Assembly: GCA_003645845.1 (NCBI GenBank)
Contig: QNCV01000028.1
Span: 1 to 15,216, forward strand
DNA length: 15,216 bases
Reading direction: 5' to 3'
Origin: Fidelibacterota bacterium
Lineage (GTDB): Bacteria > Fidelibacterota > UBA2242
Made by a program: the position numbers and the translations under genes. How positions within the stretch are numbered: the first letter of the stretch is position 1; each line of letters starts with the position of its first letter. Under the pieces are notes generated by a model. That model searched no databases, was not told the origin of the DNA, and was given only the letters and a program-made list of their open reading frames with translations. Below, in pieces: positions 1 through 6,739 of this stretch.

Positions 1-300
1 GATCAGGAGGGGCTGTTATACATTGATCCCGAGTTTGGCAGTTATAAGCATGTCTCGGAAATTGATGTGCCTGACGGTGAAATTGTTAGTTTTTCATGTC
101 CCCATTGCGGCGTATCATTAAAAAACGAAACGGAAACCTGTCGTACCTGCTCGGCGCCGGTATTTACATTGATTTTACCTAATGAGGGTGAGGTTTCAGG
201 TTGTCTGCGGAAAGGTTGTTTCGATCATACATTGAAAATCGAAAGTTTCGAAGCCTTACAACTTCGGATTGATGATGAATTTATCAAAGTAATCATGTAA
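1..300 (+). CDS. Cysteine-rich zinc-ribbon-like protein, C-terminal part (5' end outside window)
   Basis: The reading frame is open from base 1 to a TAA at 298-300, giving 99 visible residues, so the true start lies upstream. An internal GTG at 67 could be read as a start, but the frame before it reads naturally (DQEGLLYIDPEFGSYK) and I see no ribosome site for it. Visible cysteine pairs are CPHC at about residues 38-41, CRTC at about 50-53, and a later C-x4-C in GCLRKGC. Two CxxC knuckles are typical of a zinc ribbon. The remainder is a short polar domain without membrane segments. I do not recognise a named family. Metal binding is inferred from the cysteines, and function is unknown. A gap of 113 bases separates it from lysA, so it need not share that transcript. 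Confidence 0.7.
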   Translation, partial: DQEGLLYIDPEFGSYKHVSEIDVPDGEIVSFSCPHCGVSLKNETETCRTCSAPVFTLILPNEGEVSGCLRKGCFDHTLKIESFEALQLRIDDEFIKVIM

Positions 301-337
301 CTATACAAATTATTGGAATTATTGGTAAAAACTGATT

Positions 338-365
338 TTGATCAATAAGTGAGTTTTAGTATTCT
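338..365 (+). promoter_or_regulatory. Weak candidate promoter ahead of lysA
   Basis: In the 301-413 gap, TTGATC (338-343) and TATTCT (360-365) are separated by 16 bases and resemble -35 and -10 boxes with several mismatches. TTGATC also begins a perfect 8-base palindrome, TTGATCAA (338-345). The gap is A+T-rich. It holds a good ribosome site for lysA, AGGAAGAGG at 402-410, a few bases before the ATG at 414. It is the only plausible promoter region for the following tightly packed genes, but the boxes are not strong. No terminator for the preceding gene is obvious. Confidence 0.25.
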
Positions 366-413
366 ATCAACATTTGAAGTTACCGATAAACAATCAAATT
401 TAGGAAGAGGTTT

Positions 414-1643
414 ATGAATATTGCCGGTATTTCCGTCCGTGAATTGGCTGAAAAGTATGATACGCCGCTATATGTTTATGATTTCGCAAAAATCCGCCAA
501 AATGCCCGAAGGTTAAAACAAGCGTTTTTATCGGATGATGTTGAGGTCGATTTTTACTATGCAATGAAAGCCAACTGCAATCCTGAAATCCTCGGGATTT
601 TCATCAGTGAGGGTTACGGGATGGATTGTGTCAGTCCGGGAGAATTAAGACTTGCTCTGGAGACAGGCGCTGCGGCGGATCATATTCTGTATACGGGAAA
701 TTATGAAAGTCCGGCGGATCTCCAGGCCGCCTTTAATGCCGGTGTTAAAATCAATCTCGATGATATTTCATCCCTGGGAAGGCTTTTAGAGGTTGGCAAA
801 CCGGAATTGATTACATATCGGATTAATCCGGGTAAGGGACGGGGGAAATACGAGCAAATTACCACCGGTGGTGACAAAGCCAAATTCGGTGTTCCCTATG
901 AAAAAGCGATCCAGGCATATAAAAAGGCTATGGACGTTGGTATCACCCGTTTCGGGGCACATATGATGACCGGTTCCGGGGTGCTGGATGAAGAGCACTT
1001 TCCCCGCATGCTTGAACTTTTTATGGATCAATTGGGAGAAATCAAAAAAGCGCTTGGAATAAATTTTGAGTTTATTGATATGGGCGGTGGGCTTGGAATT
1101 CCATATTATGGCGATAAAAAATCACTGGATGTTGAACGTGTTGCCCGGGAAACACTGAAAGTTTTCCGGAGGAAAGTGAGGGAATTGAATCTTGGGAATC
1201 CGACTTTAGCCCTGGAGCCGGGGCGGTATTTAGTTGGCGATGCCGGAATACTAATCAGCCGGGTTACCGGTATTAAAAACGGGTACCGGACACTGGTTGG
1301 TATCGATGCCGGATTCAATACGTTGATTCGTTCTGCGCTGTACGGTGCTCAACATACCATTCTGGTGGATGGAAAAGAAGAATCGGAGCCAACGATGCTT
1401 GCGGATATCTGCGGTCAGATTTGCGAGAATACGGATATTTTTGCAAAAGATCGCAAACTGCCTGAAACCGAAGAGGGTGATTTGCTGATTTTTACTCAGG
1501 CCGGAGCCTATGGCAGTGTTATGGCAATGCCATATAATTTGCGTTTTCGACCCGCCGAAGTGGCCATTGTCGATGGAGAGGATAAGCTGATTACCCGTCG
1601 GGAAACTTACGAAGATTACATCAGCCGGTTTCAGAGAATTTAA
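414..1643 (+). CDS. lysA: Diaminopimelate decarboxylase
   Basis: The product is a 409-residue PLP enzyme of the alanine-racemase-fold (fold III) decarboxylases. It should convert meso-diaminopimelate to L-lysine in the cytoplasm, the last step of lysine synthesis. The PLP lysine is K52 in YYAMKAN. The glycine loop for the PLP phosphate is GGGLGIPY from about residue 224. EPGRY is at 268-272, the C-E-x-x-D signature is at C337/E338 (ICENTD), and QAGAYG with Y366 is near the C-terminus. Length matches the family (about 410-420). The ATG at 414 follows AGGAAGAGG. An odd point is that the usual HCHIGS segment reads HMMTGS at H183-S188, so this is a divergent subgroup. A related decarboxylase of the same fold, such as carboxynorspermidine decarboxylase, is less likely given C337/E338 and the AGAYG motif. 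It lies 18 bases before murE, which uses the same metabolite. Confidence 0.87.
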   Translation: MNIAGISVRELAEKYDTPLYVYDFAKIRQNARRLKQAFLSDDVEVDFYYAMKANCNPEILGIFISEGYGMDCVSPGELRLALETGAAADHILYTGNYESPADLQAAFNAGVKINLDDISSLGRLLEVGKPELITYRINPGKGRGKYEQITTGGDKAKFGVPYEKAIQAYKKAMDVGITRFGAHMMTGSGVLDEEHFPRMLELFMDQLGEIKKALGINFEFIDMGGGLGIPYYGDKKSLDVERVARETLKVFRRKVRELNLGNPTLALEPGRYLVGDAGILISRVTGIKNGYRTLVGIDAGFNTLIRSALYGAQHTILVDGKEESEPTMLADICGQICENTDIFAKDRKLPETEEGDLLIFTQAGAYGSVMAMPYNLRFRPAEVAIVDGEDKLITRRETYEDYISRFQRI

Positions 1644-1649
1644 AGGAGG
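1642..1649 (+). promoter_or_regulatory. Strong Shine-Dalgarno of murE overlapping the lysA stop codon
   Basis: AAAGGAGG begins inside the TAA stop of lysA (1641-1643) and lies 12 bases before the murE ATG at 1662. The overlap means that ribosomes terminating on lysA cover the murE initiation site, so the two genes are probably translated from one message. The spacing is somewhat longer than the usual 5-9 bases. Confidence 0.6.
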
Positions 1650-1661
1650 AGAACAGATCAG

Positions 1662-3146
1662 ATGAAACTGAAACAGATAATTAAAGTTCTGCCGGATCAA
1701 AGGATTGTAAATGACGGAAATCCCGATATCAAAGGAGTGGTATATGATCCGTTACGCGTAGAAAAGGGCTTTCTGTATGTGGCCATCAATATCTATACAC
1801 AACTGGATAAAATTGAATTACCCGACGGTCATCCCTTTGTTTTGGATGCAATCAAAGCCGGCGCCGTAGCGGTGATTGTCGAAAAAGATGTTGAAGTTCC
1901 CGACGGAATTGTAAAAATTGTTGTTCCCGATTCGCGCTTAGCCCTGGCCCTGGTAGCCGGAGAGTTCTATAAACACCCCTCGGGGGCTTTTAAATTGATC
2001 GGAATTACCGGGACTAACGGTAAAACGACCACGGCTCATATTGTTGAAAGTATTCTGGCGCAGAAGTCCCGTACAGGTCTGATCGGAACATTGTATTATA
2101 AAATCAACGGGAACATTTACAAATCCAAGGATACCACCCCTGAACCGCCGGACCTTCAGGAAATATTTACTCGAATGAAAGACGAGAAAGTTGAATTCTG
2201 CGTCATGGAGGTGTCCTCTCATGGCGTTGATTTCCATCGGGTTTCCGGCATTGAATACGAAACGGGGATATGGACAAATTTTACTCAGGATCATCTGGAT
2301 TGGCATAAGACCATGGAAGCTTACAGAACGGCCAAATTGCGCTGGTTTGGAAGTCTGGCCGAAGATAAAACCGTGGCTGTGAATATGGATGATCCTTCCG
2401 TACAATACTTCATTGATGCAGCCAAAGCGAAAGTTGTGCGGTATGGTGTTAACAACCCTGCTGACGTGTCGGCAAAAAATATTCGGATGGATGGTGCCGG
2501 AACTAAATTTACGCTGGTAACACCTCTGGGAGAGATTGATGTCAACGCCAAATTGCGGGGTATGTTCAATCTGTACAATATGCTGGCGGCGGTTTCGGCG
2601 GTGCTAAATCATGGAATTACACTTGAAGAAGTGAAAAAAGGGCTCGAGGCAAATATTGTCGTAGCCGGCCGTTTTCAGACAGTCAGTCGCGGGCAGGATT
2701 TTTCGGTAATAATAGATTATGCCCATACACCCGATGGCCTTTTGAAGGTATTGAACGCGGCGAAATCCATGAATCCGAAGCGAATTATAACCGTCTTCGG
2801 GTGCGGTGGAGACCGAGATCCCGATAAACGTCCCAAAATGGCGGCAATAACGGAAGAATTGAGCGATATTGCAATCATTACCGGTGATAATCCCCGGACG
2901 GAGGACCCGAACAAAATTGTGGATCAAATAATATCGGGTTTCAAGGGTCGCAACGGTTTTGAGTTTGAAGTCATTCATGACCGTTATCAGGCGATTGAAC
3001 GCGGCATCAATATTGCCCAAACCGGTGATTTGGTGCTGATTGCCGGTAAAGGTCACGAAACTACGCAGACATTAAAGGATAAAACCATTCATTTCAATGA
3101 TGTCGAAGTGGCCGATGAAATTTTACAAAAGGTGGTGAAACGGTAA
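1662..3146 (+). CDS. murE: UDP-MurNAc-L-Ala-D-Glu:meso-diaminopimelate ligase
   Basis: The product is a 494-residue Mur ligase that adds meso-DAP to UDP-MurNAc-dipeptide, using ATP, in cytoplasmic peptidoglycan precursor synthesis. The ATP loop is GTNGKTTT from G117, with K121. Next come TTPEPPDL, MEVSSHG, TNFTQDHLDWH, and a lysine at K225 where the family carries its carbamylated lysine. The third domain has DYAHTPDGL, FGCGGDRD and AGKGHE. DNPR at 409-412 is the signature for meso-DAP rather than lysine. Length is normal. The N-terminal uridine-binding stretch, usually read as DSR, here reads YDPLRV and is followed by a long loop (INIYTQLDKIELPDGH), so the first domain is unusual. The gene follows lysA, and both products draw on meso-DAP. 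Identity is secure from the catalytic motifs. Confidence 0.95.
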   Translation: MKLKQIIKVLPDQRIVNDGNPDIKGVVYDPLRVEKGFLYVAINIYTQLDKIELPDGHPFVLDAIKAGAVAVIVEKDVEVPDGIVKIVVPDSRLALALVAGEFYKHPSGAFKLIGITGTNGKTTTAHIVESILAQKSRTGLIGTLYYKINGNIYKSKDTTPEPPDLQEIFTRMKDEKVEFCVMEVSSHGVDFHRVSGIEYETGIWTNFTQDHLDWHKTMEAYRTAKLRWFGSLAEDKTVAVNMDDPSVQYFIDAAKAKVVRYGVNNPADVSAKNIRMDGAGTKFTLVTPLGEIDVNAKLRGMFNLYNMLAAVSAVLNHGITLEEVKKGLEANIVVAGRFQTVSRGQDFSVIIDYAHTPDGLLKVLNAAKSMNPKRIITVFGCGGDRDPDKRPKMAAITEELSDIAIITGDNPRTEDPNKIVDQIISGFKGRNGFEFEVIHDRYQAIERGINIAQTGDLVLIAGKGHETTQTLKDKTIHFNDVEVADEILQKVVKR

Positions 3147-3148
3147 AA

Positions 3149-3688
3149 ATGTATCCCTTGAATCATTCCGGAAATCATGATATTACGAATCGGTCGGTTC
3201 TGGTATTGAATCAGACCTATGAGCCTTTGCATATCTGTGATGTCAAACGGGCAATTGTGTTATTGATTGAGCAGAAAGCCAGTATGGTCAAAGTCGTCGA
3301 TCATCTGGTTCTTTATTCCGCGTTGACCGCATTTCCGGTGCCGACGGTTATCAGGATCAACCACTATGTCAAAGTCCGCAACTGGTATGCGGTTCTCAAT
3401 AAAGCGAATATTTTCAGACGGGATAACTATACCTGTCAGTATTGTGGTATAAAAAATGTACCGATGACCATTGATCACGTAATTCCGAAAGTGTTGGGCG
3501 GAAGGGATACCTGGGAAAATCTTGTCACTGCCTGTGTCCGCTGCAATAACCGAAAAGGGGATCGGTTATTGGCGTCCACCGATATGAAGCTGAAAACCAA
3601 ACCGAAAAGGCCTCATAAAATTCATACGTTACAACGTTATTGTGACGCTCCTCTGGATGAATGGCGGCCTTACCTGTATTTAGATTAG
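3149..3688 (+). CDS. HNH endonuclease-fold protein
   Basis: The 179-residue protein has a C-terminal HNH/McrA-type nuclease domain. C96-x2-C99 and C129-x2-C132 would bind structural zinc. The active-site series is D109-H110, N124 and N133/N134 within CNNRKGDR. The N-terminal 90 residues (LVLNQTYEPLHICDVKRA and the following strands) match the conserved front half of a widespread, poorly characterised HNH family found as single genes in many phyla. No partner methylase or restriction subunit is nearby. The start at 3149 lies two bases after the murE stop, with only a weak GGTGG upstream, so it is probably translated by coupling. DNA cleavage or nicking is inferred from the intact motif, and the biological role is unknown. 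Conservation inside a housekeeping cluster suggests a cellular repair or maintenance job rather than a selfish element. Confidence 0.85.
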   Translation: MYPLNHSGNHDITNRSVLVLNQTYEPLHICDVKRAIVLLIEQKASMVKVVDHLVLYSALTAFPVPTVIRINHYVKVRNWYAVLNKANIFRRDNYTCQYCGIKNVPMTIDHVIPKVLGGRDTWENLVTACVRCNNRKGDRLLASTDMKLKTKPKRPHKIHTLQRYCDAPLDEWRPYLYLD

Positions 3689-3699
3689 GATGATTTAAC

Positions 3700-4686
3700 A
3701 TGAGTGAGAAGAAAAAAGGCAGAATCTTAAGTGGCATGCGACCGACCGGGAAGATGCATCTCGGAAATTATGTCGGAGCCCTGGAAAACTGGGTTGCCCT
3801 GCAGAGTGAATTTGAAAATTACCACCTGATTGCCGACTACCACGCTTTAACGACCAACCTTGATACCAGTGAAATTCTTGAAAATACACTTGAGATGGTT
3901 GTTGACTGGCTGGCAGTGGGCATCGATCCGGAACGCAGTCCTGTTTTCCGCCAGAGCCAGATCAAAGAACATTGCGAACTGCACCTGATTTTTTCAATGC
4001 TTATTACGACAGCCCGGCTGGAACGTAATCCGACCTTAAAAGAGCAGATAAAAGATCTGAATATGAATTCTCTGATATACGGGCATCTGGGTTATCCGGT
4101 GCTGCAGGCTGCCGACATTTTACTTTACAAGGGGAATGTCGTCCCGGTGGGTGAAGACCAGGCGCCTCATGTGGAAATTACCCGGGAAATTGCCCGCAAG
4201 TTCAATTCCACCTATAAAAAGGTCTTCCCGATTCCCAAAGCCATGTTGACGACCTTTGCCCGTCTCCCCGGTCTCGATGGCAATAAAATGAGCAAGTCGG
4301 TTGGCAATACGATTTTATTATCCGACGGTGAAGAAGAGATAAGGCAGAAAATCAGAAAGGCCGTGACCGATCCGCAGAAAATCCGGAGAGGTGATCCGGG
4401 GCGTCCGGAGGTCTGTCTGATATATACGTATCATCAGCGTTTTAACGCTTCCGAGACGGATGATATCTATGCCGGTTGTACTTCCGGTGCACTCGGCTGT
4501 GTCGATTGTAAAATGAAGTGCGTAGCGGCGATTTCCAAAGCGATCTCACCGTTTACCGAAAAGCGTCAATATTATGCTAATCGGAAGGATGAAGTGCTGG
4601 ACATTATAAAGGACGGAGAAAAACGGGCCGGCAGGGTTGCTTCGGAGACTATGCAGGAAGTTCGTGATGCCATGTCGATAGGTTGA
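3700..4686 (+). CDS. trpS: Tryptophanyl-tRNA synthetase
   Basis: The product is a 328-residue class I aminoacyl-tRNA synthetase that charges tRNA-Trp in the cytoplasm. The HIGH-type motif is PTGKMHLGN (15-23) and the KMSKS loop is at 196-200. The middle contains LIYGHLGYPVLQAADILLY and VGEDQAPHVE, typical of TrpRS for amino-acid recognition. Length is normal. C239, C260, C267 and C270 form C-x20-C-x6-C-x2-C, close to the cysteine pattern I recall for the [4Fe-4S]-containing TrpRS of Thermotoga maritima. A cluster near the anticodon-recognition end is therefore plausible. C274 is a further cysteine. The ATG at 3700 is preceded by AGGA at 3687-3690 that overlaps the end of the HNH gene, and the scpA ATG comes 3 bases after its stop. 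Confidence 0.96.
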   Translation: MSEKKKGRILSGMRPTGKMHLGNYVGALENWVALQSEFENYHLIADYHALTTNLDTSEILENTLEMVVDWLAVGIDPERSPVFRQSQIKEHCELHLIFSMLITTARLERNPTLKEQIKDLNMNSLIYGHLGYPVLQAADILLYKGNVVPVGEDQAPHVEITREIARKFNSTYKKVFPIPKAMLTTFARLPGLDGNKMSKSVGNTILLSDGEEEIRQKIRKAVTDPQKIRRGDPGRPEVCLIYTYHQRFNASETDDIYAGCTSGALGCVDCKMKCVAAISKAISPFTEKRQYYANRKDEVLDIIKDGEKRAGRVASETMQEVRDAMSIG

Positions 4687-4689
4687 CGT

Positions 4690-5430
4690 ATGAGTTATAA
4701 TGTTAAACTCGACGTTTTTGAGGGGCCGCTTGATCTGCTTCTGTTTTTTATCAAGCGTGATGAAATCAATATTTACGATATCCCGATTTCCTACATTACC
4801 CGTGAATACCTGGACTATCTGGATGTCATGAAGAGTATGAATCTTCATCTGGCGGGTGAATTTATCCTGATGGCGGCGCTGCTGATGCGCATCAAGGTTC
4901 AGATGCTTCTTCCCCGGGAAGAGGCCGAAGACAATGAAGTCGTTGAGGACCCCCGGACGGAATTGGTTGAAATGCTGGTGGAATATCAGAAATACAAAGA
5001 AGCCAGTTTTGCATTAAGAGAATTGGAGGAGCGGCAGCAAAAATACTATCCGATTCGATGTCAATCCGAGAACACGGTTTGGGACCCTGCTCTTTTCCTG
5101 GCGGATGTGAACCTGGTTGATCTGGGAATCGCATTTAAGAATCTGCTCGATTCGATGCCCAAACCGAAATATTATGAAATTCAGACTTTAAAGCTAAACA
5201 TCAGCCAGCAGGCCCAGGTGTTACGCAGCATGTTTGCCAATAAAAAGCGGATAAAGTTCTCTACTGTTGCGGCGACTTTGTCAAACCGGATTGAGGTTGT
5301 AGTAACCTTTTTGGCTCTCCTGGAGATGGTTAAATCCGAAGAGTTGCGAGTTTCACAAAAAACGGTGTTTGGCGAAATTTATCTGACCAAATTGCAATTG
5401 AAGGAATCCCATGTTATCGCAGACGCATAA
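4690..5430 (+). CDS. scpA: Segregation and condensation protein A (kleisin)
   Basis: The 246-residue kleisin bridges the SMC heads and binds ScpB to form the bacterial condensin that compacts and separates chromosomes. The N-terminal hallmark is clear: FEGPLDLLLFFIKRDEINIYDIPI within residues 9-32, followed by the helical segment GEFILMAALLMRIKVQMLLP, which should contact the SMC neck. A charged middle linker follows (EEAEDNEVVEDPRTELVEML). The C-terminal winged-helix part ends in VVTFLALLEMVKSEELRVSQ, the segment that docks on the SMC cap. Length is normal. The ATG at 4690 sits 3 bases after the trpS stop without a good ribosome site, suggesting coupled translation. The last 20 bases overlap scpB. 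Confidence 0.96.
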   Translation: MSYNVKLDVFEGPLDLLLFFIKRDEINIYDIPISYITREYLDYLDVMKSMNLHLAGEFILMAALLMRIKVQMLLPREEAEDNEVVEDPRTELVEMLVEYQKYKEASFALRELEERQQKYYPIRCQSENTVWDPALFLADVNLVDLGIAFKNLLDSMPKPKYYEIQTLKLNISQQAQVLRSMFANKKRIKFSTVAATLSNRIEVVVTFLALLEMVKSEELRVSQKTVFGEIYLTKLQLKESHVIADA

Positions 5431-5977
5431 GATTGTCCAGGCCCTGCTGTTTTCCGCCAAAGAGCCGCTGACCTCAGAACAGGTTGAACTCAGTATTGAG
5501 GAAAAGGTTGATCTGGACCAGATTATTGTTGATATCAATGACTATTATCGCCAGGAAGGATTTCCGGTCTGGATTCAGAAAGTGGCCAACGGATATCGGT
5601 TGATGACAAGGGAAGAATACGAACCCTGGATTCGCCGGTTGTATCAGAATGAAGGTAATGTCAGACTGTCAAAATCTGCACTGGAAAGTCTTGCAATTAT
5701 TGCCTATAAGCAACCCATCACCCGCAGTGAAATAGATGCCATCCGGGGTGTGAGCTCCTATTTGAAATCCTTGTTGGAGAAAAACCTGATCGAAATCAAG
5801 GGACGACAAGAGGGACCCGGCCGGCCGCTCTTGTACGGAACGACCGATCATTTTCTTGAATATTTCGGGCTGGGAAGCCTGCGGGATCTTCCGAAATTGA
5901 AAGAGATCAATGAAATCATGGATGTAAAAATAGAGGAGGATGATGTCGAAGAATCCGACCGGGATACGACTGAATAG
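5411..5977 (+). CDS. scpB: Segregation and condensation protein B
   Basis: The 188-residue partner of ScpA has two winged-helix domains and dimerises on the kleisin. Visible family features are KIVQALLFSAKEPLTSEQV at the N-terminus, GFPVWIQKVANGYRLMTR in the first domain, and ALESLAIIAYKQPITRSEID in the second, followed by GRQEGPGRPLLYGTTDHFLEYFGL. The usual RGVNSDGVLxxLLE stretch appears as RGVSSYLKSLLE, about two residues shorter than I expect for the family, and is worth an alignment. The acidic tail (about 169-188) is not conserved. AAGGA at 5401-5405 gives a good ribosome site. The gene overlaps scpA by 20 bases and rluB by 38, so the three are probably translated together. Confidence 0.95.
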   Translation: MLSQTHKIVQALLFSAKEPLTSEQVELSIEEKVDLDQIIVDINDYYRQEGFPVWIQKVANGYRLMTREEYEPWIRRLYQNEGNVRLSKSALESLAIIAYKQPITRSEIDAIRGVSSYLKSLLEKNLIEIKGRQEGPGRPLLYGTTDHFLEYFGLGSLRDLPKLKEINEIMDVKIEEDDVEESDRDTTE

Positions 5978-6674
5978 ATATCTTTCACTCTGCGGAGTCG
6001 GTTCGCGCCGAAAATGTGAAGAGATGATTACGGATGAGCGCGTTGCGGTAAACGGAAATCTCGTTACCGATTTATCGACTTATATTAATGATGATGACGT
6101 CGTCACTCTCGACGGTGGCCGGATTACTCCCCAGCGTCCGACCTATCTCCTGTTAAATAAACCAAAAGGTGTGATTACAACTCTCAATGATAACCTGCAG
6201 CGAAATCATGTCGGGATGTTATTGCCCAAACATGTTTTCTTAAAACCCGTCGGCAGGCTGGATAAGAATACCACCGGCGTTTTACTGTTTACAAATGATG
6301 GTGAATTACATTACCGGTTGACCCACCCGAAATATGAAATTCCCAGGATTTATCTGGTGAAGCTTGATAAAATCTTCAACGAGGCATTGAGCGATAAATT
6401 TACACGGGGTATTCAACTGAATCGGCGGGAAACAGCGCACGGTAAGGTACTCGACGTCAGGCATTTTAAAAAAAATTCCGAGCTGATCGTTGAATTACAC
6501 GAAGGACTGAACCGGGAAATTCACCGAATGTTCAGGGTTCTGAACTATCGGGTGCTGGAACTGCACAGGATCAGCTATGCCGGAATCGGCACGGGTAAAC
6601 TGAGATATGGTCAATGGCGGTATCTGAATCAGGATGAAATAAAGAAAATAAAGAGATTATGCGGAATTATTTAA
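5940..6674 (+). CDS. rluB: Ribosomal large-subunit pseudouridine synthase, RluB/RsuA family
   Basis: The 244-residue pseudouridine synthase has an N-terminal S4 RNA-binding domain (IRLNRYLSLCGVGSRRKCEE, about 9-60) and the RsuA/RluB catalytic domain. The catalytic aspartate is D108 in PVGRLDKNTTGVLLFTNDG. LLLNKPKGVITT and HEGLNREIHRMF are the other family signatures. Family members isomerise one specific uridine in 23S rRNA (RluB, RluE, RluF) or 16S rRNA (RsuA). RluB is favoured by its place beside scpB and cmk, but the exact target cannot be read from sequence. Two adjacent ATGs (5940 and 5943) follow GAGGAGG at 5933-5939. 5943 gives slightly better spacing, and either changes the protein by one residue. 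The 38-base overlap with scpB is longer than usual. Confidence 0.9.
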   Translation: MMSKNPTGIRLNRYLSLCGVGSRRKCEEMITDERVAVNGNLVTDLSTYINDDDVVTLDGGRITPQRPTYLLLNKPKGVITTLNDNLQRNHVGMLLPKHVFLKPVGRLDKNTTGVLLFTNDGELHYRLTHPKYEIPRIYLVKLDKIFNEALSDKFTRGIQLNRRETAHGKVLDVRHFKKNSELIVELHEGLNREIHRMFRVLNYRVLELHRISYAGIGTGKLRYGQWRYLNQDEIKKIKRLCGII

Positions 6675-6739
6675 TCCAGGAAAGCATTTGTTTTTATCAG
6701 GTGATGAATTAAATTTACTGGCTATTTGAAAGGTGATTT

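Noticed and set aside
67..300. GTG at 67 as the true start of the first gene
   Set aside because: The frame is open and protein-like back to base 1 and no ribosome site precedes the GTG, so a 5'-truncated gene is more likely.
301..413. Possible lysine (L-box) riboswitch ahead of lysA
   Set aside because: The gap is only 113 bases, shorter than an L-box, and A+T-rich. Only a weak long-range pairing (321-328 with 380-387) is seen, with no conserved core.
1251..1700. Long minus-strand reading frame opposite lysA, and similar ones at 1938-2405, 2604-3056 and 9050-9475
   Set aside because: They lie fully or largely opposite well-identified genes, show no family motifs, and are explained as antisense shadows of the coding strand.
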